Shown here piece by piece: positions 23,301 to 34,645 of a stretch of 64,000 bases of DNA. The notes below the pieces were generated by a model. The model was not told where the DNA came from, made no database searches, and worked only from the letters and a program-made list of their open reading frames with translations. Where the stretch lies: assembly GCA_008638375.1 (NCBI GenBank), contig CM018031.1:4240562-4304561 (forward strand). The letters run 5' to 3'. Numbering within the stretch: the stretch's first letter is position 1; each line of letters begins with the position of its first letter. This DNA comes from Nyssa sinensis. Taxonomy: Eukaryota > Streptophyta > Magnoliopsida > Cornales > Nyssaceae. Both the position numbers and the translations under genes were made by a program.

Positions 23301-26300
23301 ATGTTTAAAGGGCCAGCTTGGGCTCCTTAGTCTAGGCCTGAGGTTGGGTACATCCCCATGCTCATCCTGCAGGCTACACCCCTTTTGATTCCCTTGTGAT
23401 GTGTCTAATTTTGATTACTTAAAACAAGGATACAACTATTTCGTTCAAGCAATCATCATTGTTCAAGTATTCAACACTACTCGTGACTTATCAATGGACA
23501 TTCACTTAATTCATTTGGAACTCTTTGATTGGATGTATTCTACACAAGTCTTTAGGTACAGTATGTAATTGCTCGAACAATTGAGGTAGCAACTCATCTT
23601 GTAGATAATCAATCTCCTCGAAAGTTTATTCTCATGCGAGTAAACATGTTGCTTTACTGCCCAGGATACTAGATCTGATATTTCATATTTCCCTACCTCC
23701 CTTTGAAGGCACCTGCCCCTGAACTCAACATATCAGCCATCTCCCCCCGCGGGCATAACCCACCTCATCCTGAATAAGGAGAAGAGAAGGTCCCAAAGCT
23801 TCTTAGCAACACTAAATTGTCGGAGAAGATAGTTGACTATCTCCTCATTCCCTTTACAATTGCTTTAGATTGTCAATGTGAAAAAGTTGACCTTTGAAGT
23901 TGTTGACCACACAGAGAATGCTCCCTTTCCTCTGCACCAGATCCTCCCCTCCTCCATGAAAGATTACCCCTGAATCAGCTCGAGCAAGCAATTTTTTTCC
24001 TGGAAAGCTATCCTAAAAGTGGTGGTCCTAAGTACTGCCGTCATTCGAGAGGGAAGCAAATTTTGCAACCAAAACCCCTCCATTTGAACTTCAGGGAAAA
24101 TTTATTTGGTTGATAAATGATAAGACTCTGTAAGTCGTCCTTGTTAGATGCTTGATTTTACTTCCATGATTGCTTGCCTTATTTATGTCCACTTGAAAGC
24201 CTTTTTTATGGAATAGAAAACCAAGGAAATTACCAGCCAGTACAACAATGACACACTTTGGGGGATACATTTTAATATTGTGAAAGTCATCCTTCCAATG
24301 CCTTTCACAGATCCAGATGATTAGCCGTTATATTAGATTTGATCACTTCATCATCTATAAACATTAAACTTCCATATATTGACCAATTATATAATAAAAA
24401 ATGGTGGTCAAGTCTTTCTGGTAAGTGGTCCCAGTGTTCTTGAATCCAAAGAGCATCATCACCCTCTCAAAAGTCCCCCATCACTCTGCGGCACCTAAAG
24501 ATTGTGTTTGGAACATCATCTTTAATAAATTAGTAATATATATTTGTGCTTACAGCCCAAGCAGCCATCCAAAAAGTAAAGTATCTCATGCAGAGCAACA
24601 TTCATTTTGGCTACAAATGGTTCGTCAGCAGCCCGTAAAACCTCCACTTTGTTCATATTCGAGAAAATGACGTATTGATGCAATGATTTTAGCACCAATC
24701 CAGTGTCTCCTTAGCAATGCATTGTAAGGTTTAGAGGTTGTCACTTGACACGATGGCAAGGTCTCGTCCGCGCAGCAAAGTGGGGCAGGTTTGAGTCCTG
24801 GGAATCAATTTTGCAAAATTCAGGTAGGGCGCCTACAATTCACCTCTCCTAGACCCTGCTGAGTGTAGGAGCCTTGTGCATTGGGTACGGCATTTTTATT
24901 TTTATTTTTATGTTTCCATCGTAAAGAGAGCTGCAAGAGAGTCTTAATTCCTCCAATCAAATCAATTGAAAGGATGCCTTTGATTTTTGAACTCCTCCAG
25001 TGAGATTGCTGAAAGTTAATTTTGTAGGAAGTAGGTCCTTTTAAGCACTACAACTGGTGGGATCAGGGATGTTTTCAGGTCTCCTATTGTTGGCCTGGCC
25101 ATTAGCCATGCGACTGGCTGGTGATCAAGGTGGGCCTTGATATAAATCATATAATACGACGACCAAAGTGTTGGGCCATCTTCTCAGATTGCTTATATAA
25201 CATAACCCTGGCTGTTTTTGGGCCGTTGACTGATTCCTTACTGCAAGTGTCACTCTCTTTTATTACTGTTACATAAGCTTTCCCACTTGGAGATTAACAT
25301 TCCTTCTGAATCTCCCCCATATGAATGATTTCTGGTACGTCACTTTGGACGTCTTTGACCTCCTCCTCAATATGTCTTGGCTGATTGGGTGTTGTCTCAA
25401 AGGCTGTGTGAAAGCTAAATTGCACACCACTGTTCAAGCATTGAACCAAATTGTGTGGAGAAGTTGTCATCATCATCCAAATCAGTCATCGGCTTAAGAA
25501 TCAGCTTGCATAAAGGGGTAGTAAGCTTCACTCTGAGATCTTCCACAACTTCATTAGTTCCTCCATCTCGCCTTTCCATTATCTAGGTCTTTTCATCGAT
25601 ACACGGTCCCACGATATCATTGCTAACCTCAGTCCTTTGAGGCATCAACTTGAGGCATTTTGCTTCAGAATACTCCACCTGAATTTTCTTCATAGCAGCT
25701 TGCTTTCGCCGCCACCATCTTTTCTGGGAATGAGTCATCTCAGGCTATGGAAACTTTAGTTTTGAACTTGATACATTGGCCAGGCCGCGGTGCACATGTG
25801 GATTTACCATTTTGAAATCCATGTCAAAACTCTTCCCTGCTGCTGGACTCTACCTCCAATTATGTGTCACCATTTTATACATCCGTGGAACCTCATCACA
25901 AACCCTGATTAAAACCCAACAATTCCACCTGTCAGAGGCTTTACCCTGACTGCTGACTTTAGGTGGGAGTTTTGGGTAAACACTACCCTTTTCCATTCTG
26001 AGGAATTATCATCACACATTGATGGGACCATTGAACAGTCAATGAAATGAAGTATTTTTATTTATTTTATTTTATTTTTTTAGCATTTTCATTTATGGAA
26101 CATATATTATCATTTTGTAAGATTTAAAGAAATCGTTGCCCAAATTTTACATCTCGCATTGACTCATTTGAAAAACAGAAGTGTGCCCTTAGAGCTGGGA
26201 TAGATGCAGTGTCATTTGTGTACTGTATCAAAATCCCCCCGTATCTTCTGTTAATAGGTGTGTTCCTCCAAAATCAAAAAAAAAAAAAATTGTGGAGTTT

Positions 26301-26867
26301 CAGGACTCCTCTTGGGCTACATGACCTTTTGTTTTTTTTTTTTTTTTTTCCTTTTCCATTTTGCCATTTAACTGTGGTGTTTCCTTCAAAGCCTTGGATA
26401 TTTATTAGTTTCATTTGATAATAGGAGTATCTCATCATGGAAATGATGCGTTGGAAGCCACAGATGACCGGGAGCCTCTAGATTACGGAACAGGTCTGCC
26501 GCAAATTTTATCTGGAAATTTTGACCATCAAATCAAATCCCTAAAACTTGAGGATGAGATTGATCAGGTTCTTCAGGAACTGAGGAAGTCGCAGGAGACC
26601 GAATATAAAATTGCAGAGGAAAGGCTTTGTGCTCAAAAGAACTATCTTCTAAATCTATATCAGCAGCTTGCCAATGAGAGGTCTGAACTTTCGAGGCACA
26701 CATCCTCAACTGATCCAGATGCCTTACTTGATGCTGTCCTGAACAGGGTGGATCAGATAAAACGGGAGGTCATGAAACTCGGGGATATGGAAGAAGTGGC
26801 CAAGGGATTTGGAAAAACTTCCAAAGATATTCTGAGAGAACATTTTGGTTTAGAAATGGAACATTGA
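17760..26867 (+). CDS. OBERON-like PHD-finger protein with two +1 frameshifts
   Basis: Five coding exons, 17760-18127, 21805-22368, 22484-22547 and 26425-26867 (a fifth, leader, exon is at 15.7 kb), have GT-AG borders and matching phases; allowing two single-base corrections they give about 478 residues. The family (OBE/PVIP type, PHD_Oberon plus Oberon coiled coil) acts in the nucleus on chromatin in meristem development. An N-terminal region (LPYAPIDWPDPGDNWRWKVG) is followed by a Cys/His cluster (CNVCC, FCRDCCCILCC, CGHVAHIQC, YYCRRC) and a C-terminal coiled coil (LEDEIDQVLQELRKSQETEY). Lesions: an extra base at about 18029-18033 (TTGAATCGG) would end translation at a TGA near 18066, and another at 22296-22297 (GGCATCTTGC) ends it at TAG 22323. 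Family-like sequence resumes in the next frame after each. Either a pseudogene or two assembly indels; exons are otherwise well conserved. Confidence 0.85.
18369..18780 (-). mobile_element. L1-type LINE 3' end
   Basis: On the minus strand, decayed L1 C-terminal sequence (FEGVEIPFWRLK, then LFVLDKNTLCMDFWAVLG after a frameshift) is followed by GGGTTTGCCCTCCTTGGGCG and a TTACTAATAAAAAA tail. It is 5'-truncated and lies in intron 1 of the OBERON-like coding region, opposite to the gene. Confidence 0.7.
18776..19020. repeat. Direct repeats about 190 bp apart
   Basis: A stretch with TAAAAGCTTAATTTGTTAGA (18776 on) recurs as TAAAAGCTTAAGCTGTTAAA (about 18964 on), each followed by AATTATTTAATC. The intervening sequence contains GAGGTTCAAGCCTAGGACCT, resembling a retroelement or SINE body. 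The family was not identified. Confidence 0.4.
19418..19442. repeat. (CA)n microsatellite
   Basis: About 12 CA units, preceded by CT- and CA-rich sequence from 19360. Confidence 0.9.
19780..21233 (+). mobile_element. Decayed L1-type LINE 3' half, interrupted by a hAT-like insertion
   Basis: Fragments of the L1 ORF2 C-terminal region can be read in several frames: a GWEMEGGF and FLVFSELRSII block near 20100-20220, then FLGWTTSLERMLTIDNLCKR near 20740-20800, typical of the zf-RVT region. The element ends at TTACTTATC plus poly(A) at 21218-21233. Frameshifts and stops show it is dead. Near 19840-20090 an internal stretch (GGGAGCCTTTGGA) is duplicated. A 235-bp element is inserted at 20255-20489. 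All of it lies in intron 1 of the OBERON-like coding region. Confidence 0.75.
20255..20489. mobile_element. hAT-like MITE nested in the LINE
   Basis: The ends TAGGGCTGCAAGTCGG (20255-20270) and CCGACTTGCAGCCCTA (20474-20489) are perfect inverted repeats. Flanks AAACAAAT (20247-20254) and AGACAGAT (20490-20497) match at 6 of 8 bases, as expected for an aged 8-bp hAT target duplication. The interior has a GAGCCT-repeat tract at about 20330-20360. LINE sequence resumes on both sides. Confidence 0.8.
21440..21545 (-). mobile_element. tRNA-derived SINE
   Basis: On the minus strand an A box (TAGCTTAAGTGG) and a B box (GGTTCGAATCC) lie about 40 bases apart, followed by a non-tRNA body and a GT-rich tail. 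The absence of an acceptor stem argues against a functional tRNA. Confidence 0.6.
21546..21676 (+). repeat. Tandem duplication, period about 69 bp
   Basis: Two copies share AAGATGA, TTTTGTAATG and TTTTATACC blocks (about 21546-21608 and 21614-21676). Non-coding, in the intron just upstream of OBERON-like exon 2. Confidence 0.55.
24100..24700 (-). mobile_element. Ty3/gypsy-type reverse transcriptase remnant
   Basis: Read on the minus strand in shifting frames, the sequence resembles retrotransposon RT: a GDF..GDDALWIQEHWDH block, then SLMFIDDEVIKSN (the catalytic Y/F-x-DD region of plant gypsy elements), then PASNKDDLQSLI. Stops and frameshifts are frequent. Domain assignment is from memory of family motifs. 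Confidence 0.5.
24725..24905 (+). mobile_element. Au-like SINE
   Basis: A tRNA-like head with B-box-like GGTTTGAGTCCTGGGA is followed by a body (CCTAGACCCTGCTGAGTG, AGCCTTGTGCATTGGGTACG) and a T-rich tail. This layout matches Au SINEs of angiosperms. The 5' border is approximate. Confidence 0.65.
25290..26000 (-). mobile_element. Decayed retroelement open-frame remnants
   Basis: The minus strand holds broken frames, for example ERRDGGTNEVVEDLRVKL and EEEVKDVQSDVPEIIHMGE. These look like internal retroelement coding sequence, perhaps LINE ORF1 or an inter-domain spacer. The family is uncertain, and stops are present. Confidence 0.35.
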
Positions 26868-27385
26868 CAATAATCCATAAGCTCTTCTGTATTCGTTGAC
26901 TGTTCATGTCAAATTTTTGTAGCTGAGTGGCATCTTTTACCTTGAAGTGACCACATGTAATATTCGTCTGGGTGATGGTCATCATCACATATATCAGAGA
27001 ATACATAGGAGATCTCCTTGTGTGCAGGGGTCATACTTACTTTGATTGAAAATTTGAATAGGTTTTGTGGTAGTTTCAAGATCCATGTCCATGGAATGGT
27101 CTGTCTTAGATACTGATTGGTTAAGGGGAAGAGAAGCGGAGAGGAGAAACCTTTGGAAGTCTCCTTTTCATAGTTTGGTTTGTTTAAAGAGGAAAGAAGA
27201 AAATGGGGGTGATTCTTTTGGAGCGATTCAGAGAGAAAGGACAACGTTTCAGCACAAGGTACAACTAAGATATTAGAGTGCAGGAGAGCTCAAATGAGCA
27301 ATATTATTTTCATTCGCATTTATCTCTCTTCAACTTGTCTGTATAAGCAACCAAATAAAATTTTCAAAATTTCCCTTCTTCTCTT

Positions 27386-27427
<42 letters not shown>

Positions 27428-27628
27428 CTCTCATTCCAATGATGTGTTAGGAAATTGTTATTGGTGACTTGTCATGGGCTTGCTTATAAAGCCAGAAAAA
27501 ACCAGCTCAAGTCTGTATAAGACTATCCTTTCCTCTAATCAATTATCTTTTCCTGCAAAATGCTAATCTTTGGAGCAGTTCATTTCCATATGCCGCCACT
27601 TCTTTTTTGGGTGGGGGGTAGATATATG
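26868..27628. other. Downstream flank of the OBERON-like gene with (CT)n tract
   Basis: The first few hundred bases are probably 3' UTR. A CT microsatellite occupies about 27389-27423. No gene was seen. Confidence 0.45.
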
Positions 27629-28069
27629 TCATTTGTATTTAATGCAATCTCTAAATGAGCTTCCATTAATTTCTGCACGGAGAATCACATCTATGAATTT
27701 ATAGATCATCACATCATCTCTTGATGTCTCTTGGGTCATTATAGTTGGCCTCAGAGCAGCAACTGAACATGGCTTCAGAAAACCCAATTTCAGTTGCAAC
27801 TTACATTTGCCTCGGATTAGTTTATATATAGTATTCTTTATTAGTGTGGTCAAATCTTTTTTGGCAAATAATTGAACAAGCTTGAGTGGCCTTTTCCGTA
27901 TCTGATCCTCTTTTAGTGCTACTTTTGGCTTCTCAGAAACGTCATACCTACTAATTTTATTCCAACTTGAGTTGTCATGATGCAACTGTCTAATGATGTT
28001 GACCAGAAATAACACCATAGCAGCTGTCACAACCAGTGCAAATAACTTCCAAGTTTTTACCAAGAGCAA
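27629..28069 (-). CDS. Unrecognised 146-residue open frame with N-terminal hydrophobic segment
   Basis: One uninterrupted frame starts MLLVKTWKLFALVV, has a hydrophobic stretch at residues about 9-27 that could be a signal anchor, then a Lys-rich hydrophilic body. I recognise no domain. It stands alone, with no promoter or splice support. In AT-rich DNA an open frame of this length can arise by chance, so it may not be a gene. Confidence 0.2.
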   Translation of the reverse strand: MLLVKTWKLFALVVTAAMVLFLVNIIRQLHHDNSSWNKISRYDVSEKPKVALKEDQIRKRPLKLVQLFAKKDLTTLIKNTIYKLIRGKCKLQLKLGFLKPCSVAALRPTIMTQETSRDDVMIYKFIDVILRAEINGSSFRDCIKYK

Positions 28070-30108
28070 GTAATGTGTGGCCGTTAATGTGCCTGGTTTG
28101 AAAGGATCACATGGTTCATAAGGCAGTCATTTTGTGTCGAATATATTATCACAATCTGGGATGTTCAGCTGACTCAAAAAATGTGTTTGAATGTGTTGAG
28201 CATGATTCAAAGAAGCAACTGCTACATTTGGAGGAAGTGCATAATCTGAATTTAAATTTACTCGAGTCAGTTTTTGATTAATTTTGTTAAAGATTCATTC
28301 GAGATGGCTTAGGAAATAAATAAACAAAACTTGAATATATTTTAAAATTGATTAATTTATTTAAACTCAGATTAATAGTTGAAAAATAGTTTAATATTAT
28401 ATAAAAAATTAAGATACTTGAACTCGACTTAAGATCGGTTTGAATAGGAAGCTCGTTTAACATTGACTCGAAAAATAAACAAACAAAGAAAATTTGATTA
28501 CAATTTAAAATTTATTTATTTTAGCAAACAAAACTTGAGCAAGTCACAGCTCGGCTAATTTATAGCCCAAAGATTTTGAACCAGACCCCAGTCAATCCAG
28601 TCCTTCGGATTCCGACGAAATGTCTTTACAAGAACAGCATCACCACATATATATTGCACAATAAGTAGCCAGTAAATTTTGGGAATAAATGGGATAAAGT
28701 TCCATGGTCCCTACTCAAGGACAAGAATTAGAAACTACTGGAAAAAAGTTGACAAGAGATGGAGATTGAAGCTTGTCAAAACTTCTGAAAAGAATATTTT
28801 CATTTTGTGGTCTCAAAGTGGCTAAGGAAAGACGTGCACCACTCTATTATTCTCACATTTCCTTCCAATGTAACTAATATTATAAAAAAAAAAAAAAAAA
28901 GAAATTCCTTTCAATGTATCTAATATTTGCTGAATTGTAAAAAATGTTCTTACTCTAGAAAGCTCCACTAGCTCATGTCAATTCAACAAATAGTTAAAAA
29001 TCAAAATAAAACAAAGGACAAAGTATCATTACTAAGTAAACATTATCTTCCCATAAAGGCGATGATGAATAGCACCGGTAACAAGAATCATTGTCACAGA
29101 GCACACTAAAAACTCATTATATGGTTTGTTAACCACAGATAATGTGGGAGTTAATGGTAGATAGAGTCCTTGAAGAAACAACAGTTCGTACAAAATAATA
29201 ATTAAATGGATGCATGAGAACGAATGCTGATTGAATAAAGTTTCGAATCAACAGCCAAAAAGGACGCTTCATAGGAGATCACAAATCACCAACTCAATCT
29301 ATATAAATATAGATATAGATATAAATATAGATATGAGAGAGAACAAACACAGCCAAAAGGATGGCCAGGCATAAGGATAAAAAGGGGTCAAAGCTTTGCA
29401 AGATATTATTATTTATTGTTGGCATAAGGATAAAAAAGGGCCAAAAGCTTTGAGAGATAATATTATGTAGTGTTAGCTGGCATATATGCTTGCAAATTCA
29501 GGAGACATGTTTAATAGGTAAAAAAAAAAGTGAAAAGCAAATGAAACATTTAGTTATAAACAAGCATATACTTGCAATTATGAGAAATAAAATTGTACTT
29601 TCCGTAATATTTGAAGAGTCATCTTCACAACAACAATAATAGTGTTTCATGATAATACACTAACTACTAAATCCGCAAAGAAATCACTGTCTAGAAGCTT
29701 TACTTTCCATACGATTTGAAGAGTCTTCATCACAAAAATGACACAAAGTACTAATTTTGCCATGAAAATACAGTATAACTAATCATTGACATAGTTTAAA
29801 TTGCCCCATTCAATTTCAGTGATATAGGTGGGGAAAAAGCCCTATAACTACTCTGTTTGGTCGCTGCCTTGCTGGGAAAGATGGAAGAAAAGAAAAGAAA
29901 ACCAAACATATTTTTTAAAATAAGAAGTGAAATTCTCATTGCAGTCTGGGAAAGGAAAATATGGGGACCGAGGATTCCCTCATGAACAAGAAGGAAAGCT
30001 TCAGCAATTAATTAAAAAGAAAAGTGAAACAGCAGGAATGCTGGAGCCCCAAGTAAATAACCAGAACTCTAAAATCCACCATTTCAGTCATTTTCCTCCT
30101 CTTCATTT
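28070..30108. other. Intergenic region, no gene seen
   Basis: AT-rich. It holds a poly(A) run near 28884, an ATAGAT-type microsatellite near 29300-29335 and a short tandem duplication at 29367-29475. No recognisable coding sequence. Confidence 0.45.
29367..29475 (+). repeat. Tandem duplication, period about 53 bp
   Basis: GGCATAAGGATAAAAAGGGG at 29367 recurs as GGCATAAGGATAAAAAAGGG at about 29420, each followed by CAAAGCTTTG-like and AGATA-TATTAT sequence. Confidence 0.6.
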
Positions 30109-30654
30109 TCTCAGTAATGAAACTGGAAAGTAACTTCCATCTATAGAAAATAAGATATACACAACATCAAGGCTTAATTTGTCCAAACAACAGACTTATC
30201 AGCTATGAAGCAAAGACATTTTATTCTAACTCACGTGTTCGCATCGGATACCGACACGTATCTGGACACTTTCTAGACACGTGTCCGAACACTTGAATCA
30301 TAGATGCTGATGATTAAATGAAGAAGTTCTTTAATTTTTATTTAATGACTTTGTTATTTTAATATCTTAATAATATTTTTTTAATTTCTGTGTTTTATGT
30401 TAATTTTAATTAAAATAATATTATATTTTATTATATTATCATATAAAAAATTATATATATTCAACGTATCTTGATGTGTTCGTGACCTACTTTTTAAAAA
30501 AATCACGTATCTACATATCTGCGTGTCCGTATTGTATCCGTGTTCTTATCCATGCTTCTTAGCTTTTCAGTAATGAAATGAAGCCTAACTTCCTTCCATA
30601 AAAAAAATAAGATATACAAAACATCAAAGCTTAATTTGTCCAAACAACAGACAG
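30109..30654 (+). repeat. Direct repeat of about 87 bp flanking a MITE
   Basis: The stretch TCAGTAATGAAA...AAATAAGATATACA...CAAACAACAGAC occurs at 30109-30195 and again at about 30567-30654. The MITE at 30201-30564 sits between the copies. This is more than a target-site duplication, so a local duplication is implied. Confidence 0.65.
30201..30564. mobile_element. MITE with 12-bp TIRs
   Basis: The ends AGCTATGAAGCA (30201-30212) and TGCTTCTTAGCT (30553-30564) are inverted repeats with one mismatch. Subterminal GTGTTCGCATCGGATACC and GTGTCCGTATTGTATCCG are also inverted-like. The centre is AT-rich, and no protein is encoded. Confidence 0.65.
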
Positions 30655-31019
30655 ACAACAAAGCTAGCTTTATTAACTTAAATAGAACCGTAAATAAATC
30701 TCTTTTAGAGAAATGAATAATTGTAATATTAACTCTAAACCTTATTAGTTGGTGTAAAGGTACCTAAATTCAGAGTCAATCTAACTAGAAACAAATAAGA
30801 ATTAAGCATAAAAAATCATCTAAATCCCACAATTGCTCAGCAAACTTAGGCCATTAACATCAATAAATCAAAAGCAAATTTCACATTGGAGAAGCAGTAA
30901 ACAAATATATGCATCACTAAAAGAAATTTCTTGATTTTACCAGAAGAGACGCTTGTAAAACGAGTTCCTATATTCCATAAAACAAAGCTTGACACTAAAT
31001 TGCAATGTAAATCCCGTTA

Positions 31020-31536
31020 TTACTGTACAAGGATGAGCCGCCGCACGCCTCCCCAAATGTCTCCTCCGTCTTCGAATTCCCCGCCGCTTTTCGGCACCGT
31101 CACAACGAGCTCCCCATCGACGAACACCGCCGACGCCAACTCCGGCCGCGTCGATGCCGGAAGCCGAAACCTCCACGCGTCGACCTCCAGCTTCTCTATC
31201 AATAATTCGACCTCATCGCCATTGTTTCCACCGCCGCCTCTAACCACAATCTTGATCACCCCGGGGTGAATTTCGACCGCGCGGGCCCTCACAGGGTCGC
31301 CGATTGCGTCGTCCAATTTCGGCGACGAATCGGAAGCAATCGGGGCTCTCTTCCACCCTCACGTCAGCGTCGGACCGGATCGGTAGCTCCAGGACTTTGC
31401 TGAAGACATGGGGGAGCCTTCGGAGCTTCTTCTGGGCAGTGCCGCCCATTAGGGTTTCTGAAGTTTCAGAGCTGTGAAAATCGTTGTCGTATCTGGTTGT
31501 TATGTTTCGCTTCGTAGCCAAAGGATGAACCTTCAT
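31020..31536 (-). CDS. HSP20-like (alpha-crystallin fold) plant protein with one +1 frameshift
   Basis: One exon encodes about 171 residues if the frameshift is discounted. The N-terminal half has MKVHPLATKRNITTRYD and LRRLPHVFSKVLELPIRSDA, the C-terminal half WRFRLPASTRPELAS and FVDGELVVTVPK, as in plant HSP20-like chaperone superfamily proteins that are not classical small heat-shock proteins. At 31312-31316 the minus strand reads ATTGGACGACGC where the family frame needs one base less, so the two halves lie in different frames. As written, translation from 31536 leaves the family frame and ends near 31240. The GC-rich coding sequence looks otherwise intact, which favours an indel error or a very young lesion. 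Confidence 0.82.
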
Positions 31537-31842
31537 GGTCTTGACTCGTTGAATCGATCACGAAACCGAATAAATATCAGAGAAAAGAGAATCGATTCTT
31601 GATAAGATTCGGGTGGCAAAAAGTGGAATTCTCAACGAATGGTGGACAATGAAGTCTGTACAAAACATATATATGCTATATAGAAAAAGGGCAGATGTAG
31701 ATCATGGCAGCGCAGAGAAAGCTGATGATGATGGCGATGATGAGAATATGGAGAGATTTAATAATTAATAAATTCTTAAAATAATTGTTTTACAGTGTAA
31801 AATAAAAAATTACACATAACTATGTGTATATATACGCGCGTG

Positions 31843-31879
<37 letters not shown>

Positions 31880-33691
31880 GAACTTTAAAAAAACAACTTT
31901 AATTATTTTTGCGCGTGTGTATATATATATATATATATATATATTTGAAATAGAGCTTAAAAAAAATAACTTTAATTATTTAAAAAATAATATTTTGGAG
32001 TTGAAGTGCACAAGGGTGAATAGCATTTTCTCAAAAAATTAGAGTCAGTTTTTTTTTTTTCCAATTTAAATGAATAAATAATATATAATTTTTCATAAAA
32101 ATATTCATATCTTATTTTAATGCTAAAATGGATATATTTGAAAGAAATATTCTGTTAATAAAAATCATTCAAAATTTTAATAATTCATATTTTTGTTGAT
32201 TAATAATTTTTTGATCTTTCACAAAATTATTTTAAATAAAATAGAATGAATAGAGAAGACTCATGTTGTTGAATTCAAATAATTATTAAATTGAATTTGA
32301 ATAAATTTATAAATTTTCAATATTATTAATTATCATAAGAATAACAATATTAACTTATTCATTCTCCTATTTAACAATTAGGCATAAAAAAGAATTTGTA
32401 TTATTGGTATGGCATGCTTGCATTATGTAATAAATGTACTAAATTTTTTTGTTAAAGTAAGTTACGGAAATCGAGTTTTTGCAATCTCATTAGTCTGTAT
32501 AACACACACATCCACACGTATGTTACACGGATCAATGAAATTATAGAGATCTGACATTTGTAACTTGCCATGTTACATGGACCAATGAGATTGCAAAAAT
32601 TCAATCAAAGCATCCCACATATACTAAATCTCATTATTTTAGAGCATTAAGAGAATTTAAATAAAATGTTAATTTGACTTGAATTAATAAGTACTATCAT
32701 TCTAAAAAACATCATTTATTAAATAATGTGAAGCTGCTGAGAAATTTGGGAGGTCTCCAACTTAATTTGTTATGCTTACGATTCATGAGTACTGGTGGGT
32801 TAGGCTGCGCTGAATTGAGCTCTATCTTTTCAAACTCTAAAAAAATATTTTTTTTTATATATAAAATTTTATATTTATATAAAATTAATTTATTTTAAAA
32901 TTTTGATATAACTCGATCTTTATTCATTATTTTTCTCACATCTCATTCAAAATTTTAGCCCGTTGCTAAAAATTTGGCCCTTTTTCCTAGTTCTGTACTT
33001 GAACTAATGAAACTTCTAATTTGGCCATTTTTTCTAGTTCTATCCTTGATCTCATGAAACTTTTAGATTATCTGACGTTCAAAGGATAAATTAGTCCAAA
33101 ATTAAAATATCACTTTATTTGACAAAAAAAATAATATGGAGCTGTTACATAGTTATACATTAAGTTATGATATATTATGCCTTTAATACAATATTGTTGT
33201 ATTATTTGAAAATTTGCTTTTGACAAATATATATATTTTTTAAAAGCTAGCGTTTATTTATTGTTTATTACTTTTGTAAACCACTAGTCATTAAAGCATA
33301 ACGCACTGGAAATCTCAATATCATCCATGTCCATTCAAGATCAAACGAGAATTAATTAATAGATAGCTGTGATATCCGGCAGTTATATAAGTTTTGCGAT
33401 TTTTTTATTTTACACTAATATTAGTTGTCAGAATTTTTATACTGACCTTATCTGTAATATTTTTTTTAAAAAAATAAAAAGATATTATAATCATAAAAAA
33501 AATCTAATTGCAACTCTAACACACCGATAATGACGGATTTTGTATGTTCGAAAATATATATATATATATATATTGATGTTAATATAATTATTTCTTAATA
33601 GATTTTTGAATTGTCATGGCAAAAATTTATATAAATTCTGGCAATAGTTATCTTACTCGCAAAGGTCCAGATGTAAAAATAAAAATGAGCC
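31537..33691. other. Upstream flank of the HSP20-like gene and AT-rich intergenic region
   Basis: TA/TG microsatellites lie at 31843-31873, 31919-31944 and about 33549-33573. A MITE-like inverted repeat is at 32470-32605. No gene was seen before the next gene's stop. Confidence 0.5.
32470..32605. mobile_element. Short MITE-like inverted repeat element
   Basis: GAGTTTTTGCAATCTCATTA near 32472 is inverted at about 32583-32602 (CAATGAGATTGCAAAAATTC), and the similarity extends into GTATAAC and GTTACATGG. The element is about 135 bp and non-coding. Confidence 0.6.
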
Positions 33692-34613
33692 TTAATCAAC
33701 CAGGTTATGTGCTTCAGCATGTTGACTATTTGAAGAAACTCTCTGATGGCGCATTCTATGCCTACGGTGAGATCTTTTGTGGCTACGGCCATGTCCTCTG
33801 GGAGGTATGCTGGAGATACCGGGTTGATGAATCTCTTCAACCCTTCCCGGAATCCCGAAAACACAATCAAGAGGATTTGCCATTGCCTCCAAGCCAGGGT
33901 TCATCTATAAAAATAAATAGGTCAGATAATGGAAACATATGGAGCAGAGAGATGAATTCATTCATTTTCTTCTCCATGCCATAAAAGGGCAAACTTTGAG
34001 GATGTAGTAGTCATTACAAACTAATTGCACTTCGGAAAGTGAAAAGAGGGGAGGAGAAGGGGGATCCCTCAATTAAATTCCCCAGCGCTGAAAAAAATAT
34101 GGCGACTCAAATAAGGGTTTTATTTTTTTAACCAAATCAACTTTGTGTAACTTCATCATTTAAAATACTTCCTTCAAAAGTATTAATGATAGCTTTCTCA
34201 AGACAAAAAGGTTAGGCAGGAATACTTACAGAAACTTTCTTGGTCTCCAACTCGAGCTTCTCCAAATCAGTCTTCTCTGAATCAGTCTTGTCACCGTAGG
34301 AGTCACTGTCATGTGTCCTCTGAGAATGAGCAACATTATCACCATAAAAATTCCGATACCGCCACCTCACTTTTGGCTGATCTGAGGATGAATCATCAAA
34401 AACCTTCTCCGAGTAGAAATGCTTGGAGATAAGCTGCATAGGTCCATTGATTATTCTGATACTTCTTCAACATTCTGCCATGTGAAAATACTACTTCACT
34501 AGATTAACCCAAAAAACTGTATATATTTCCATGAACAGACATGAACAAAGAAGGCAATAATGGAATAAAAGAGAAACCAGCCAGAATATGTGTGATAAGT
34601 GAATACAGCCAGA

Positions 34614-34645
<32 letters not shown>

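Larger units (their letters stand above)
22548..26424. other. 3.9 kb transposon-filled intron of the OBERON-like gene
   Basis: This is the last intron, flanked by donor GTAAGC and acceptor ATAATAG. From about 24100 to 26000 it holds decayed minus-strand retroelement sequence and a plus-strand SINE. 22548-24100 shows no recognisable gene. Confidence 0.7.

Noticed and set aside
30931..31269. Plus-strand Ser/Thr/Pro-rich open frame
   Set aside because: It is the antisense of the GC-rich HSP20-like coding exon.
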